DNA of 64,000 bases from positions 806,001-870,000 of the forward strand of contig OZ253937.1 of the NCBI GenBank assembly GCA_965267185.1, written 5' to 3'. A program made the position numbers and the translations under genes. Source of the stretch: G965267185 sp965267185. GTDB lineage: Bacteria > Pseudomonadota > Alphaproteobacteria > UBA6615. Under the pieces are notes generated by a model. It was not told the origin of the DNA. It saw only the letters and a list, made by a program, of their open reading frames with translations, and ran no database searches. This document shows positions 17,540 through 26,264 of this stretch, piece after piece (the first letter of the stretch is position 1; each line of letters starts with the position of its first letter).

Positions 17540-18106
17540 GTGACAGGACTTTGTGCCAGACTTACGCAGAACATCTCAGGCAAGGCAGCTCTTATTGCCG
17601 GCTGCTGTGTGGCTGCTCTGGCAGTCGCCACGCCTTCGTCCGCCGGCTCCACGGCGGTGAAGCCGACCCGCGTCGTTTCGATGGAGCAGATCGAGCTCAA
17701 CGAAGAAATCACTTGTCTGGCGCAGAATATTTACTTCGAGGCGCGCAGCGAGCCTGTCGCCGGTATGCTGGCGGTCGGCCACGTGGTCTTGAACCGCGTG
17801 GAGAGCAAACGGTTCCCCAATACGGTCTGTAAGGTCATTCGCCAGGGCGGCGAACAGCGGCGTCACCGCTGTCAGTTCTCCTGGTGGTGCGATGGCCGTA
17901 GCGACCAGCCCCATAACAAAGTGGCCTGGGAAGCGTCACGCTTGATGGCTTGGTTCATCTACAACGGTAAGACCACGGACCCGACCGATGGCGCGCTATG
18001 GTATCACGCCGACTATGTCGATCCCTACTGGCGCGAAGCGTTCGTCGAGGGCCCGCAGATCGGCCGCCATATCTTCTACCGGAAGGCCGAAAACAACCGT
18101 TCGTAG
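17540..18106 (+). CDS. Cell wall hydrolase (SleB-like, Hydrolase_2 family)
   Basis: Exported peptidoglycan hydrolase of 188 residues. A hydrophobic N-terminal signal (AALIAGCCVAALAVATPSSA) precedes a Hydrolase_2 domain, with ITCLAQNIYFEARSEP (catalytic glutamate in the YFEAR motif), AVGHVVLNRV and CQFSWWCDG. This family includes spore-cortex SleB and non-spore homologues that remodel murein. I prefer the GTG at 17540 because AGGGCAGGA precedes it; an in-frame TTG at 17468 is weaker. Confidence 0.82.
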   Translation: MTGLCARLTQNISGKAALIAGCCVAALAVATPSSAGSTAVKPTRVVSMEQIELNEEITCLAQNIYFEARSEPVAGMLAVGHVVLNRVESKRFPNTVCKVIRQGGEQRRHRCQFSWWCDGRSDQPHNKVAWEASRLMAWFIYNGKTTDPTDGALWYHADYVDPYWREAFVEGPQIGRHIFYRKAENNRS

Positions 18107-18110
18107 GGTT

Positions 18111-18142
18111 AGAGCGGTTCCTGGTCAGATTGAACCGTTCTA
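18111..18142. terminator. Hairpin between convergent genes
   Basis: AGAGCGGTTC (18111-18120) pairs with GAACCGTTCT (18132-18141) apart from one G-T pair. It lies between the hydrolase and malonyl-CoA decarboxylase stops and overlaps the stop of the latter. It has no long T tract. The arms resemble a palindrome common in related genomes. Confidence 0.45.
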
Positions 18143-19564
18143 GAGCAGGTTGCGGACGGCGCTGGACGCCGGAATTTCGCTACCGGTGACGTAGGCCTCG
18201 TGATTGTCCTCGATCTGGTTGAGGGCATAGAGGTAGTTCACCATCATTCCCGCTGATTGCTTCAAACCCCGCTCGGAGCGGTCGCCCAGCCAGTTGATCC
18301 GCTCCACCTGGGCGCCGTTGCTCAGGTGGAAATGGGCGACCGGATCGAGCGCCGTGCCGGTGCCCTCGCGGCGTTGATAGAGCAGATATCCGGCAACCAG
18401 ATGCTCCAGAATCGGCTTGAGAGCGGCCGCAATTTCTTCGTCCTGATACCAATCGGCCCGGTCGAGGATGGCTTGTAGCGGCGAAGACGCGCCGCCGATA
18501 TCGCCCGCAAGTACCTTGAGCTGGTCGAGTTGATCGTTATTGAGCAGCTCGGCGCCCGCCTCGACGCGTGAATCGAGCCAGGCGCGGAAGCCGGGGATCG
18601 GCGAGAGAGTGGCGAATGTCTTTAGTTTGGGCAGCTCGTGCGATAGATCGTCGACCACCTGTTTGATTAGGAAATCGCCGAAACTGACCCCCGACAGGCC
18701 GCGCTGAGCGTTCGAAATCGAGTAGAAAATGGCCGTATTGGCCTCTTCGGCCTCGCCGGTCGGCGCCGATTCATCGAGCAAATCCTGCACGTTATCGGCC
18801 ATCCCGTCGACCAGCGCCACTTCGACGAAAATCAGCGGTTCATCGGGCATATTGGGGTGGATGAACGCATAGCAGCGGCGGTCTGACTCGAGCCGGTTCT
18901 TGAGGTCGGCCCAGGACTGGATTTCGTGTACCGCCTCATAGGCGATCAGTTTTTCCAACAGATCGGCCGGCGCGGCCCAGGTAATACGCCGTAACTCAAG
19001 GAATCCGGCGTCAAACCAGGCGCTCAGCAGCGACCGCAACTCGGCATCCAGCGGGCGCAGCTCGGGATGGGCGCGCAGCAGGCCGCGGAGGTCCGCCCGC
19101 ATATCCACTAAAAATTTAACACCGTGGCTTAAACTATTAAAATGTTTAAATAATTTAGTTCTGGGAGACTCTAGGCATTGACGCAGCTTGTCGACCGAAC
19201 GGGCGTAATCGGCGGTATTAATCTTGGCGGCGCGTACATCGTCCATTGCCTCGTTGAGTTTATCCGGGTCGACGGCGTACTCGCTGGCGAGCAGTTCGAA
19301 GAAGCGCAAACGGCCTTCTTCGTTCAGATCGAGGTAGTATCGCCCCAACTGGGCCGCGTTGCCGCGCGCCGAGGCCTCGCCGCCGCGGCCGGCCAGGCTG
19401 GCATCGATGCGGATTTGGAGAAACTTTAGATCGTCGTCGGGCAGATCGGGGCGCAGGTGGGTGCTGCGGTCGCGGCTGGCGACGCTGATGACGTCCTGCA
19501 AGGCGCGGCGCAAAAGGCCGCGCGTTCGGACGAGAAACCCGTTACTGACCGCTGTATCTGTCAT
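18140..19564 (-). CDS. Malonyl-CoA decarboxylase
   Basis: Converts malonyl-CoA to acetyl-CoA and carbon dioxide. The 474-residue protein spans the full family: an alpha-helical N-terminal region and a GNAT-like catalytic domain with FIHPNMPDEPLIFVEVAL, FYSISNAQRGLSGVSFGDFLIK and LDPVAHFHLSNGAQVERINWLGD. The serine and histidine of these motifs are catalytic in characterised enzymes. No malonyl-CoA synthetase (matB) or malonate transporter is adjacent, so it acts alone here. ATG at 19588 is also in frame; 19564 has a weak GAG site and matches typical N-termini. Confidence 0.93.
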   Translation of the reverse strand: MTDTAVSNGFLVRTRGLLRRALQDVISVASRDRSTHLRPDLPDDDLKFLQIRIDASLAGRGGEASARGNAAQLGRYYLDLNEEGRLRFFELLASEYAVDPDKLNEAMDDVRAAKINTADYARSVDKLRQCLESPRTKLFKHFNSLSHGVKFLVDMRADLRGLLRAHPELRPLDAELRSLLSAWFDAGFLELRRITWAAPADLLEKLIAYEAVHEIQSWADLKNRLESDRRCYAFIHPNMPDEPLIFVEVALVDGMADNVQDLLDESAPTGEAEEANTAIFYSISNAQRGLSGVSFGDFLIKQVVDDLSHELPKLKTFATLSPIPGFRAWLDSRVEAGAELLNNDQLDQLKVLAGDIGGASSPLQAILDRADWYQDEEIAAALKPILEHLVAGYLLYQRREGTGTALDPVAHFHLSNGAQVERINWLGDRSERGLKQSAGMMVNYLYALNQIEDNHEAYVTGSEIPASSAVRNLL

Positions 19565-19744
19565 GTTACTCGTAAATAGAAGCGCCACGGCACTCTATGC
19601 AAGCACACCAATAAAGAATTTTTCGTGAATGTCTTTGCATTGCGCAAGGTGGTCTTACTTCATGCCGACGTCAAAATAGCGGTATAACCGCCGCTATCCG
19701 AGGTATTTACAGGGCGCCGGAAGCGGCAAATAAAGGGGAAGAGA

Positions 19745-20473
19745 ATGGCCGATCAGGAAATTGCATTGATTGTCGGTGCGGGCAGCGGTCTCAGCGGTTC
19801 GCTGGCGCGCTTGTGCTCCAATGAGGGTATGGCGGTTGCTGTTGCGGCACGAAATACCGAGAAGCTGGCGCCAATCTGTGAAGAGACCGGCGCCAAGGCT
19901 TACGCTTGCGATGCCGCGGACGGCGCGCAGGTCGATCAGTTATTCGATGCGGTTCAGGCCGATCTCGGAATTCCCGATATCGTTGTCTACAACGCCAGTG
20001 CGCGGGCGCGCGGTCCGATCGCCGAAGTCGACCGCGACGACGTGAAGAACGCGATCATGGTGAGCTGCTATGCCGGTTTTCTGGTCGGCCAGAAGGCGGC
20101 GCAGGTGATGCTGCCGCGCGGCAGCGGCACCATCCTGTTTACCGGTGCGTCGGCGAGCGTGAAGGGATATCCGCAGTCGGCGCCGTTTGCCATGGGCAAG
20201 TTCGGGCTGCGCGGTCTGGCTCAGTCGATGGCCCGCGAACTGTCGCCGAAGAACATCCATATCGGCCATTTCGTTATCGATGGCGGGATCAGTAAGGGCC
20301 CGGACGATCCGCGCGCGACGCGGAGCCTATCGGCGGGTGCGGACGCGACCGAGGTAACCGACAGCGTGCTTGACCCCGATGCGATTGCCCGCACCTATCT
20401 TGACGTTCACCGCCAGCATCGCAGCGCTTGGACCTGGGAGGTCGAGCTGCGGCCCTGGGTGGAGAAGTTCTAG
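19745..20473 (+). CDS. SDR-family protein with Phe in place of the catalytic Tyr
   Basis: Short-chain dehydrogenase/reductase fold, 242 residues. The dinucleotide loop is GAGSGLSGSLA near residue 11 and the structural motif is YNAS. The usual YxxxK active site reads FAMGK (F148, K152), so the catalytic tyrosine is missing. Homologues with this FxxxK form exist, and their activity is not well established. AGGGGAAGAG precedes the start. A small membrane protein follows by 14 bases and is probably cotranscribed. Confidence 0.82.
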   Translation: MADQEIALIVGAGSGLSGSLARLCSNEGMAVAVAARNTEKLAPICEETGAKAYACDAADGAQVDQLFDAVQADLGIPDIVVYNASARARGPIAEVDRDDVKNAIMVSCYAGFLVGQKAAQVMLPRGSGTILFTGASASVKGYPQSAPFAMGKFGLRGLAQSMARELSPKNIHIGHFVIDGGISKGPDDPRATRSLSAGADATEVTDSVLDPDAIARTYLDVHRQHRSAWTWEVELRPWVEKF

Positions 20474-20487
20474 CCCGCGCGCCCTAG

Positions 20488-20787
20488 ATGCGTCTCCGTT
20501 TGCTGTGTGGCCTGCGCTGGTTGCTCACCGCGCTGTTCGCGCTGCTGGCCGCAGCGTTTGTCGGGCTCGCGGTCTGGAGCGTCTTGCAATTTGGTTTGTG
20601 GTGGCCGCGCCTGTTTGGCGCCGGCGTCGCGGTGCAGCAATTGCTCGCCGTGGCGACCATGCTGCCGTTTCTGCTGCTGTTTATTAGGCTCAACTGGTCG
20701 CGGCCGATGGGTTGGCTGGCGGCGAAATTTTCGCAGATGATTACGCCCCTCGACCGGCGCATCGATGCGCTGCGGTCGGGGGAGTAG
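20488..20787 (+). CDS. Small two-helix membrane protein, unknown function
   Basis: 99 residues with two long hydrophobic segments (about 12-38 and 45-66) and a basic C-terminal tail (TPLDRRIDALRSGE). I do not recognise a family. It begins 14 bases after the SDR gene on the same strand, which is the main reason to believe it is real. Confidence 0.55.
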   Translation: MRLRLLCGLRWLLTALFALLAAAFVGLAVWSVLQFGLWWPRLFGAGVAVQQLLAVATMLPFLLLFIRLNWSRPMGWLAAKFSQMITPLDRRIDALRSGE

Positions 20788-20822
20788 GTTCGGAGGAACG
20801 GACGCCTGATCCGGCTAATCGC

Positions 20823-21353
20823 TCAAGGCACCCACAGGGCGCGTTTGCGCCAGGGTTGCGGCACGGAGAGCTGTCCATCGAGAGATGACGATTTGTCGCT
20901 GCCGAGGCTGAGTGATTGCCATGCACCGTCCCATTCTTCCGGCAACGGATAGGGGGGTGTGACCCGGTCCTCGCGCGCAAATCCGAAGCGGCCGTAGTAG
21001 GCGGGGTCGCCGAGCACGTAGACTTGGGCCGTGCCGGCGTTCTCCAGGCGCCGCAAGCCCTCGCGGACAATCGCACTGCCAATGCCTTGCCGTTGCCAGG
21101 CGGACGCCACGGCAAGGGGGCCGAGCATCGCAACCTGTTCGGTGCTGTCGGCAATGCTGCAGGTTGTAAAAATGACATGCCCCACGAGCGCATCGTCGGC
21201 TATCGCGACAAGCGACATGACACCCGATCCTTCCAGTTGCAGTTCCTTTAAAAGAGGCAATAAGTCCTCATCTGGGAACGCGTCCGGATATAGCGTCTCC
21301 AACGAAGCCCGATCGCCCGGCGAGCCCTCGCGAATTTCAATCTTTTCGGTCAT
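20823..21353 (-). CDS. GNAT-family N-acetyltransferase (YhbS-like)
   Basis: 176-residue acetyl-CoA-dependent acyltransferase. The acetyl-CoA pyrophosphate loop is WQRQGIGSAIVREG, preceded by LGPLAVASA, and the motif VLGDPAYYGRFGF is typical of the YhbS-type subgroup. Substrate unknown. Convergent with the small membrane protein gene. Confidence 0.85.
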   Translation of the reverse strand: MTEKIEIREGSPGDRASLETLYPDAFPDEDLLPLLKELQLEGSGVMSLVAIADDALVGHVIFTTCSIADSTEQVAMLGPLAVASAWQRQGIGSAIVREGLRRLENAGTAQVYVLGDPAYYGRFGFAREDRVTPPYPLPEEWDGAWQSLSLGSDKSSSLDGQLSVPQPWRKRALWVP

Positions 21354-21403
21354 ATCGTCGTCAAACTAGGGATTGCGGCCATTTCGGGTGAGGCGCTCTA
21401 CGT

Positions 21404-21883
21404 CTAGCCTAATGACGCGACAGCGAACTGTGTTTTGAAAGTTTTGCACCACACGACGACGCTGCCATAAGCGGCGAGATCCACGTCGTCGGGGACGACA
21501 TAGTTTTGATCGCCGAAGCGGCTTTTCAACGGACCGAGATCGCGAAACCCGTCGGTTACGTCCTCTGGGAACAGCGGGTCTTCATGGGCGACCAGATAGA
21601 CGAACAGGGTGGGGCCGGGCACCACCTCGAGATTTTCGAGCCGTACCACATAGGAGCCATCGGGCAGTTTGAGCAGCCGGGCGGTGCCCGAGCCACGATG
21701 GACCGGGTCGCCGTCGCGCAATTCGCCGGTACGCACATCTTTCGCATCGGCTGGCAAGGGCTCGGTTAGCCGTTCGTCGGTGGCAGCTAATTCAATAGGA
21801 CGCGGCTGGGCGGTTACGGGACTGAAGACCAATAACACCATCGCGGCGCAGGCAAGCGCTGTACGGACAAACTGAGAAACCAT
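21404..21883 (-). CDS. Exported DM13-domain protein
   Basis: 159 residues with a signal peptide (cleavage after VTA-Q near residue 26) and one DM13 domain. HRGSGTARLLKLPDGSYVVRLENLEV, the LFVYLV segment and the C-terminal VVVWCKTF motif with its nearly invariant cysteine (C146) are present. DM13 domains are proposed to act in electron transfer or redox chemistry in the cell envelope. The gene lies only four bases from the decayed reductase, in the same direction. Confidence 0.82.
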   Translation of the reverse strand: MVSQFVRTALACAAMVLLVFSPVTAQPRPIELAATDERLTEPLPADAKDVRTGELRDGDPVHRGSGTARLLKLPDGSYVVRLENLEVVPGPTLFVYLVAHEDPLFPEDVTDGFRDLGPLKSRFGDQNYVVPDDVDLAAYGSVVVWCKTFKTQFAVASLG

Positions 21884-21887
21884 TGCG

Positions 21888-22630
21888 CTAGCCGTTGGGC
21901 AGGATAACGATTTTGCCGTTGCGTGAGCGCATGGCGTGGGCGACGGCGTCTTTAATCTGTTCTAGCGGATATGTCGCCTCGACCGCCGCGTGCATCCGGC
22001 CTTCGATGATGTAGCCGCGCAATTCGTCATAGACCGCGGTGCGCTGCTCCGGTGTTGAATCCCGGCCGCGCAGCCACATGGTGAGCCAAACCCCTTGCAG
22101 GCGGATGTTGCGGAAGATGATGTCGTTGGGCGAGAGATGGCAGGGCTCGCCCGACAACAAGCCGTAGTTGGCGACCGCCCCATTATCTTCCAGACAGTCG
22201 GCCAAATGTTGCGTCGCCTGGCCGGCAACCGCATCGATGGCAAGTTTCATTTCGGCGCCGCCGGTTGCCGCTTTTACGCGTTCGCCGAGGTCGGGACCAT
22301 CGACGATACAGATATCGCCGCCGGCGTTGGCGATCACGTCGTCGAGACCTTCGCGGCGCACGACGTTGACCGTCTTGTAGCCATAGATACGGGCGAGCTC
22401 CATGAGATATTGGCCAACCGCCGAGTTGGCGGCGTTTTGGATAACCCAGTCGCCTGGCTCCAATTGCACAACGGTTTTCAGCAACAGCCACGCGGTCGGC
22501 GGGTTGGCCATCAGCATCGCCATTTGGACCGGGTCGCCCTCACCGGCGCAGTTTCCATATCCACCACCTCGACCACATCGGGCGGATTGCCGGTGCGGGC
22601 GAATTGGACGGCCTTCTTACTTTCGCCCAT
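21888..22630 (-). pseudogene. Decayed MDR-family reductase (internal deletion and frameshift)
   Basis: Medium-chain dehydrogenase/reductase of the 2-enoyl thioester reductase type. The N-terminus starts at 22630 after AGAGGA and reads about 30 normal residues (AVQFARTGNPPDVVEVVDME). The rest of the conserved protein, from DPVQMAMLMANPPTAWLLL to ILPNG, continues in another frame. The roughly 85 residues normally between these parts are missing, so a deletion near 22545-22560 also changed the frame. The 3' part alone is an open frame of 211 codons from 22523 but lacks the N-terminal catalytic domain. A sequencing or assembly error cannot be excluded. Confidence 0.75.
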
Positions 22631-22862
22631 GGCGATATCCTCTGTCTAACAACCGCAAGCGGTTTCGAAGTGCGGCGCAACATTGCGCGTATTCTGTAAC
22701 ACTTTGTCGCGGCTCACATGGTTCGCAACTTTGCGCTGGACAATTGCCGCGATCATCGTTTCTGTCTCTCCACTGATCCGCCGATCTGATGCATCAATCT
22801 CGCCATCTTGCGGCATTCATAATGGGCGCACAACCGAGCGGTCGGCGCCGCGGGGCTCACAT

Positions 22863-23762
22863 TTGAGCGATTTGAATACAGCTACGCGGGGCCGCATACC
22901 GGCTCACATCCAGGGCATGGCCTGGATGTTTTTGACGACGCTGTTGATCGTATCGATGCATAGCTTCATTCGGCAGCTGTCGAACGAGTTACATCCGTTC
23001 GAGGTTGCGTTTTTCCGCAATCTGTTTGGAACGCCGATCTTGGCCTTCTTAATTTTTCGCTATGGCTGGGGACTGTTCAGAACCAATCAGATCGGCATCC
23101 ATTTCGCCCGCTCCTTCGGCCATGTGTGCGCCATGATGATGTTTTTTGTCGCCATATCGATCACGCCGCTGGCAACGGCCAACGCGCTGTCTTTTACAGC
23201 ACCGCTCTTTGCCACGGTTCTTGCCATGCTGTTTCTCGGTGAGGGGTTCCGGTGGGGGCGTTGGGGGGCACTGGCTCTCGGTTTTGCCGGCGCCTTGGTC
23301 ATTATCCGGCCCGGCATCATCGAAGTCGGTACGGGACCATTGCTCATTCTCGCCGCGTCGAGCCTCTGGGGGGTCATCCTGGCCGTGATGAAAGCGCTGG
23401 GCCGTAGCGATGCGCCGCCGACGATGGTCGCCTACATGGTCGTCTTCATGACACCGCTGTCGTTGATACCGGCGCTGTTCTATTGGCAGTGGCCGAACCT
23501 GGAGCAGCTTGCTCTGATGGCGCTGATGGGACTCGTCGGCACCGCAGGCCATCTAACGTTGACGCAAGCGCTGCGGCTCGCCGATACCGCGGTTGTCGTG
23601 CCGATCGATTTCTTCAAATTGGTTTGGGCTGCGCTGTTCGGGTACATGTTCTTTTCCGAAGTACCCGATATCTTCACCTGGATCGGCGGAATTATGATCT
23701 TTTCGGGCGCTACCTATCTCGCGATCCGCGAGCGGGCCGACAACCGAAATACTCAGGCGTAG
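22863..23762 (+). CDS. DMT-superfamily (EamA) transporter, tandem copy 1
   Basis: 299-residue integral membrane protein with about ten hydrophobic segments arranged as two EamA repeats. Typical pieces are PFEVAFFRNLFGTPILAFL, SFTAPLFATVLAMLFLGEGFRW and TLTQALRLADTAVVVPIDFFKLVWAALFGYMFFSE. The family exports metabolites or amino acids; the substrate is unknown. I chose TTG at 22863 because the tandem paralogue also begins with TTG-AGC at the homologous place and a GGGG site precedes it; the ATG-like start at 22683 would add an implausible non-homologous leader. Confidence 0.85.
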   Translation: MSDLNTATRGRIPAHIQGMAWMFLTTLLIVSMHSFIRQLSNELHPFEVAFFRNLFGTPILAFLIFRYGWGLFRTNQIGIHFARSFGHVCAMMMFFVAISITPLATANALSFTAPLFATVLAMLFLGEGFRWGRWGALALGFAGALVIIRPGIIEVGTGPLLILAASSLWGVILAVMKALGRSDAPPTMVAYMVVFMTPLSLIPALFYWQWPNLEQLALMALMGLVGTAGHLTLTQALRLADTAVVVPIDFFKLVWAALFGYMFFSEVPDIFTWIGGIMIFSGATYLAIRERADNRNTQA

Positions 23763-23791
23763 AGGAGCCTTGAGCCGGGGGAGTGCCACGT

Positions 23792-24715
23792 TTGAGCAAA
23801 ACGAATAGATCGGCGCTGCATCGCTTGCCGGCTAACCTTCAGGGCATGGCCTGGATGTTCGTGACGACGATCATGATCGCGTCGATGCTCACGATCATTC
23901 GTGACATGACGCAGCAGTTGCATCCGTTTCAAGTCGCCTTTCTCCGCAATCTGTTCGGCGTACCGGTGGTCGTAGCGCTGCTCTATCACTACGGCTGGGG
24001 GTTGCTCAAAACCGAGCGGATCGGCGCCCATGTTGTCCGCTCTTTGGGTCATGTGAGCGCAATGTCGATATTTTTTGTCGGTCTTTCGATGACCCCGTTG
24101 GCGACCGCCAGCGCGCTGGCCTTCGCAGCGCCGTTGTTCGCTGCCGCGCTCGCAATGCTGTTACTGGGCGAGGCATTTCGCTGGTGGCGCTGGGCTGCGT
24201 TATCGTTTGGGTTTGCCGGAGCGCTGGTGATTTTGCGCCCTGGTTTCGCCGATGCTGGTTCCGGCCCATTGCTCGTCTTATCGGCAACTTTCTTGTGGGG
24301 GACGACCCTCGTTATCATAAAGTCGCTTGGGCGGCAGGACACGGCACCGACCATCGTTGTTTATATGATTGCCTTCATGGTGCCGCTGTCGCTGATCCCG
24401 GCGCTGTTTGTTTGGGCCTGGCCGACTTGGGAACAACTTGGTCTGATGGCGATCGTCGGGATTGTTATTACGCTTGCACACCTGACGCTGGCGCAGGCGC
24501 TGCGGCTCGGCGACACTGCGACGGTCATGCCGTTGGATTTTTTCCGGCTTATTTGGGCGGCGCTCTTCGGGTTTCTATTCCTTGCCGAAGTGCCGACTAT
24601 TTTCACGTGGATCGGCGGCGCCATGATCTTTTCCGGTGCCACTTATCTGGCGATCCGCGAGCGCGCCGATAGTCGAAAGTCTCAGACTCAGCGCAGCCTC
24701 GCGCCGGGCGACTAG
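23792..24715 (+). CDS. DMT-superfamily (EamA) transporter, tandem copy 2
   Basis: 307 residues, about ten membrane segments, plainly paralogous to the preceding gene along its whole length (LQGMAWMFVTT, PFQVAFLRNLFG, TWIGGAMIFSGATYLAIRERAD). The pair arose by tandem duplication and has since diverged. TTG at 23792 follows GGGGGAG; a GTG at 23783 is an alternative. The two genes are 29 bases apart and likely cotranscribed. Confidence 0.85.
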   Translation: MSKTNRSALHRLPANLQGMAWMFVTTIMIASMLTIIRDMTQQLHPFQVAFLRNLFGVPVVVALLYHYGWGLLKTERIGAHVVRSLGHVSAMSIFFVGLSMTPLATASALAFAAPLFAAALAMLLLGEAFRWWRWAALSFGFAGALVILRPGFADAGSGPLLVLSATFLWGTTLVIIKSLGRQDTAPTIVVYMIAFMVPLSLIPALFVWAWPTWEQLGLMAIVGIVITLAHLTLAQALRLGDTATVMPLDFFRLIWAALFGFLFLAEVPTIFTWIGGAMIFSGATYLAIRERADSRKSQTQRSLAPGD

Positions 24716-24735
24716 CGGGGGGATACGCGAATCTT

Positions 24736-25053
24736 GTGATATGGTGGTTCGTGTCTCGTTTCACCTCGCGCCTTCGAAAATGGGCAGAAACCGCCAAGCG
24801 CGAGGCGCTTGTGCTTCGGCTGGCGGCATCCGATCCACGCGTTCCCTGGTATGCCAAGGCGCTTGCTGTTGCCGTGGCTGCGTACGCGCTCAGCCCGATC
24901 GATCTGATACCGGATTTCATTCCGGTCTTAGGTTACCTCGACGACGTCATATTGGTGCCGCTCGGCGTGTATTTGGCTTTTCGACTCATACCGAAACCGA
25001 TCCTCGCCGAGCTTCGCTGCAAAGCAACTCAAACTATCGAAGAACGTGGCTGA
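24736..25053 (+). CDS. DUF1232 (YkvA-like) membrane protein
   Basis: 105 residues dominated by a DUF1232 domain: DPRVPWYAKALAVAVAAYALSP, then IDLIPDFIPVLGYLDDV, which form two membrane-associated helices. Function of the family is unknown. Start is GTG at 24736, 20 bases after the second EamA gene; a later GTG at residue 6 would also work. Confidence 0.78.
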   Translation: MIWWFVSRFTSRLRKWAETAKREALVLRLAASDPRVPWYAKALAVAVAAYALSPIDLIPDFIPVLGYLDDVILVPLGVYLAFRLIPKPILAELRCKATQTIEERG

Positions 25054-25217
25054 AACGGCGAATGTTGCGCTGAAATTGAGGGCCGCCACTACCATATGAG
25101 AATAAATCTTCTACCCGCCTGTTCATCGTGTGTGTCTGTCGGTCTTGAGGTCAGCAATGAGAACGATATCGAATCGAAGCGATATGGCGGAACGTCTCTG
25201 TTCGGACTGTTGCGCTG

Positions 25218-26264
25218 ATGGCTGATCTCGCGCGCATTTCGGCCGTGGCGACGGCTGTACCTAAATTTGTGCTGAAACAGTCAGATGTAGTCGACCGGGC
25301 GGCCGAGATCTTCGCCCCCGACGTTCCCGACTTTGGGCGCTTCAAGCCGGTCTACGCCAATGCCGGTGTCGCGACCCGTTATTCGTGTGTGCCGATCGAA
25401 TGGTACGGCCAGCCGCACTCCTTCACCGAGCGCAACGATCTCTACATCGAAAACGCCGTGCAGCTCCTGGAGCGTGTCGCCCGCGATTTGCTCGATCAAG
25501 CCGGGCTGGGAACCGGCGACATCGATGCTCTCGCGGTGGTGTCCACCACCGGTATGGCGACACCGAGCCTCGACGCGCTGCTTATCGAGCGCATGACGCT
25601 GCGCCCGGATGTCGAACGCCTGCCCGTATTCGGGATCGGTTGCGCCGGCGGCGTGTCGGGCTTGGCGCGGGCCGCTCAGTTGGCGCTCAGCCGGCCCGGT
25701 GCGCGCGTCATGCTATTGGTCGTCGAGCTTTGCGGTTTGACTTTCCAAGTCAACGACACGTCGAAGAGCAATATTATCTCTACCGCCTTGTTCGGCGACG
25801 GGGCGGCGGGCGCGTTGGTGCAGTGCGGCGGGGAAGGGCCGGCAATTCTCGATTGGGCCGAACACACCTGGCCGAATTCGCTCGACGTTATGGGTTGGTC
25901 GTTTAGCGAAAACGGTCTCGGCGTTCAGTTATCGCGCGACGTGCCTGGTTTTGTCCGAAACAAGCTGCCCGAACCGGTCACCGCATTTCTCCAACGCAAC
26001 CATATGACGCTTTCCGATGTGCGCCGGCATGTTTGTCATCCCGGCGGCGCGAAAGTTCTCGATGCGTTGGAAGAGGTGCTCGGTCTCACGCCGGGAGCGC
26101 TGACGGTTTCCCGCTCCGTGATGCGCAACTACGGCAACATGTCGGCAGTGACGGCACTGTTTGTGCTTAAAGATACCCTATCCGACGTGCCGGACGGCCG
26201 TCTCCTGATGTCGGCGATGGGGCCGGGCTTCACCGCGTCCTTCGCCCTGTTGGATGCCGCATGA
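25218..26264 (+). CDS. Type III polyketide synthase (chalcone synthase-like)
   Basis: 348 residues with the complete Cys-His-Asn triad of type III PKSs: C142 in GIGCAGGVSG, H274 in CHPGGAKV and N307 in NYGNMSA. The C-terminal MGPGFTASFALL is the usual GFGPG-like loop. Such enzymes condense malonyl-CoA onto a fatty acyl starter to give alkylpyrones or alkylresorcinols. The next gene is an ICMT-like methyltransferase with a four-base overlap, the same pairing as bpsA-bpsB of Bacillus, where the product is an alkylpyrone methyl ether. The product here is inferred, not shown. Confidence 0.9.
   Translation: MADLARISAVATAVPKFVLKQSDVVDRAAEIFAPDVPDFGRFKPVYANAGVATRYSCVPIEWYGQPHSFTERNDLYIENAVQLLERVARDLLDQAGLGTGDIDALAVVSTTGMATPSLDALLIERMTLRPDVERLPVFGIGCAGGVSGLARAAQLALSRPGARVMLLVVELCGLTFQVNDTSKSNIISTALFGDGAAGALVQCGGEGPAILDWAEHTWPNSLDVMGWSFSENGLGVQLSRDVPGFVRNKLPEPVTAFLQRNHMTLSDVRRHVCHPGGAKVLDALEEVLGLTPGALTVSRSVMRNYGNMSAVTALFVLKDTLSDVPDGRLLMSAMGPGFTASFALLDAA

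Noticed and set aside
21888..22523. 211-codon open frame read as an intact reductase
   Set aside because: It lacks the N-terminal catalytic domain, while the true start and first 30 residues are found upstream in another frame; treated as part of a pseudogene.
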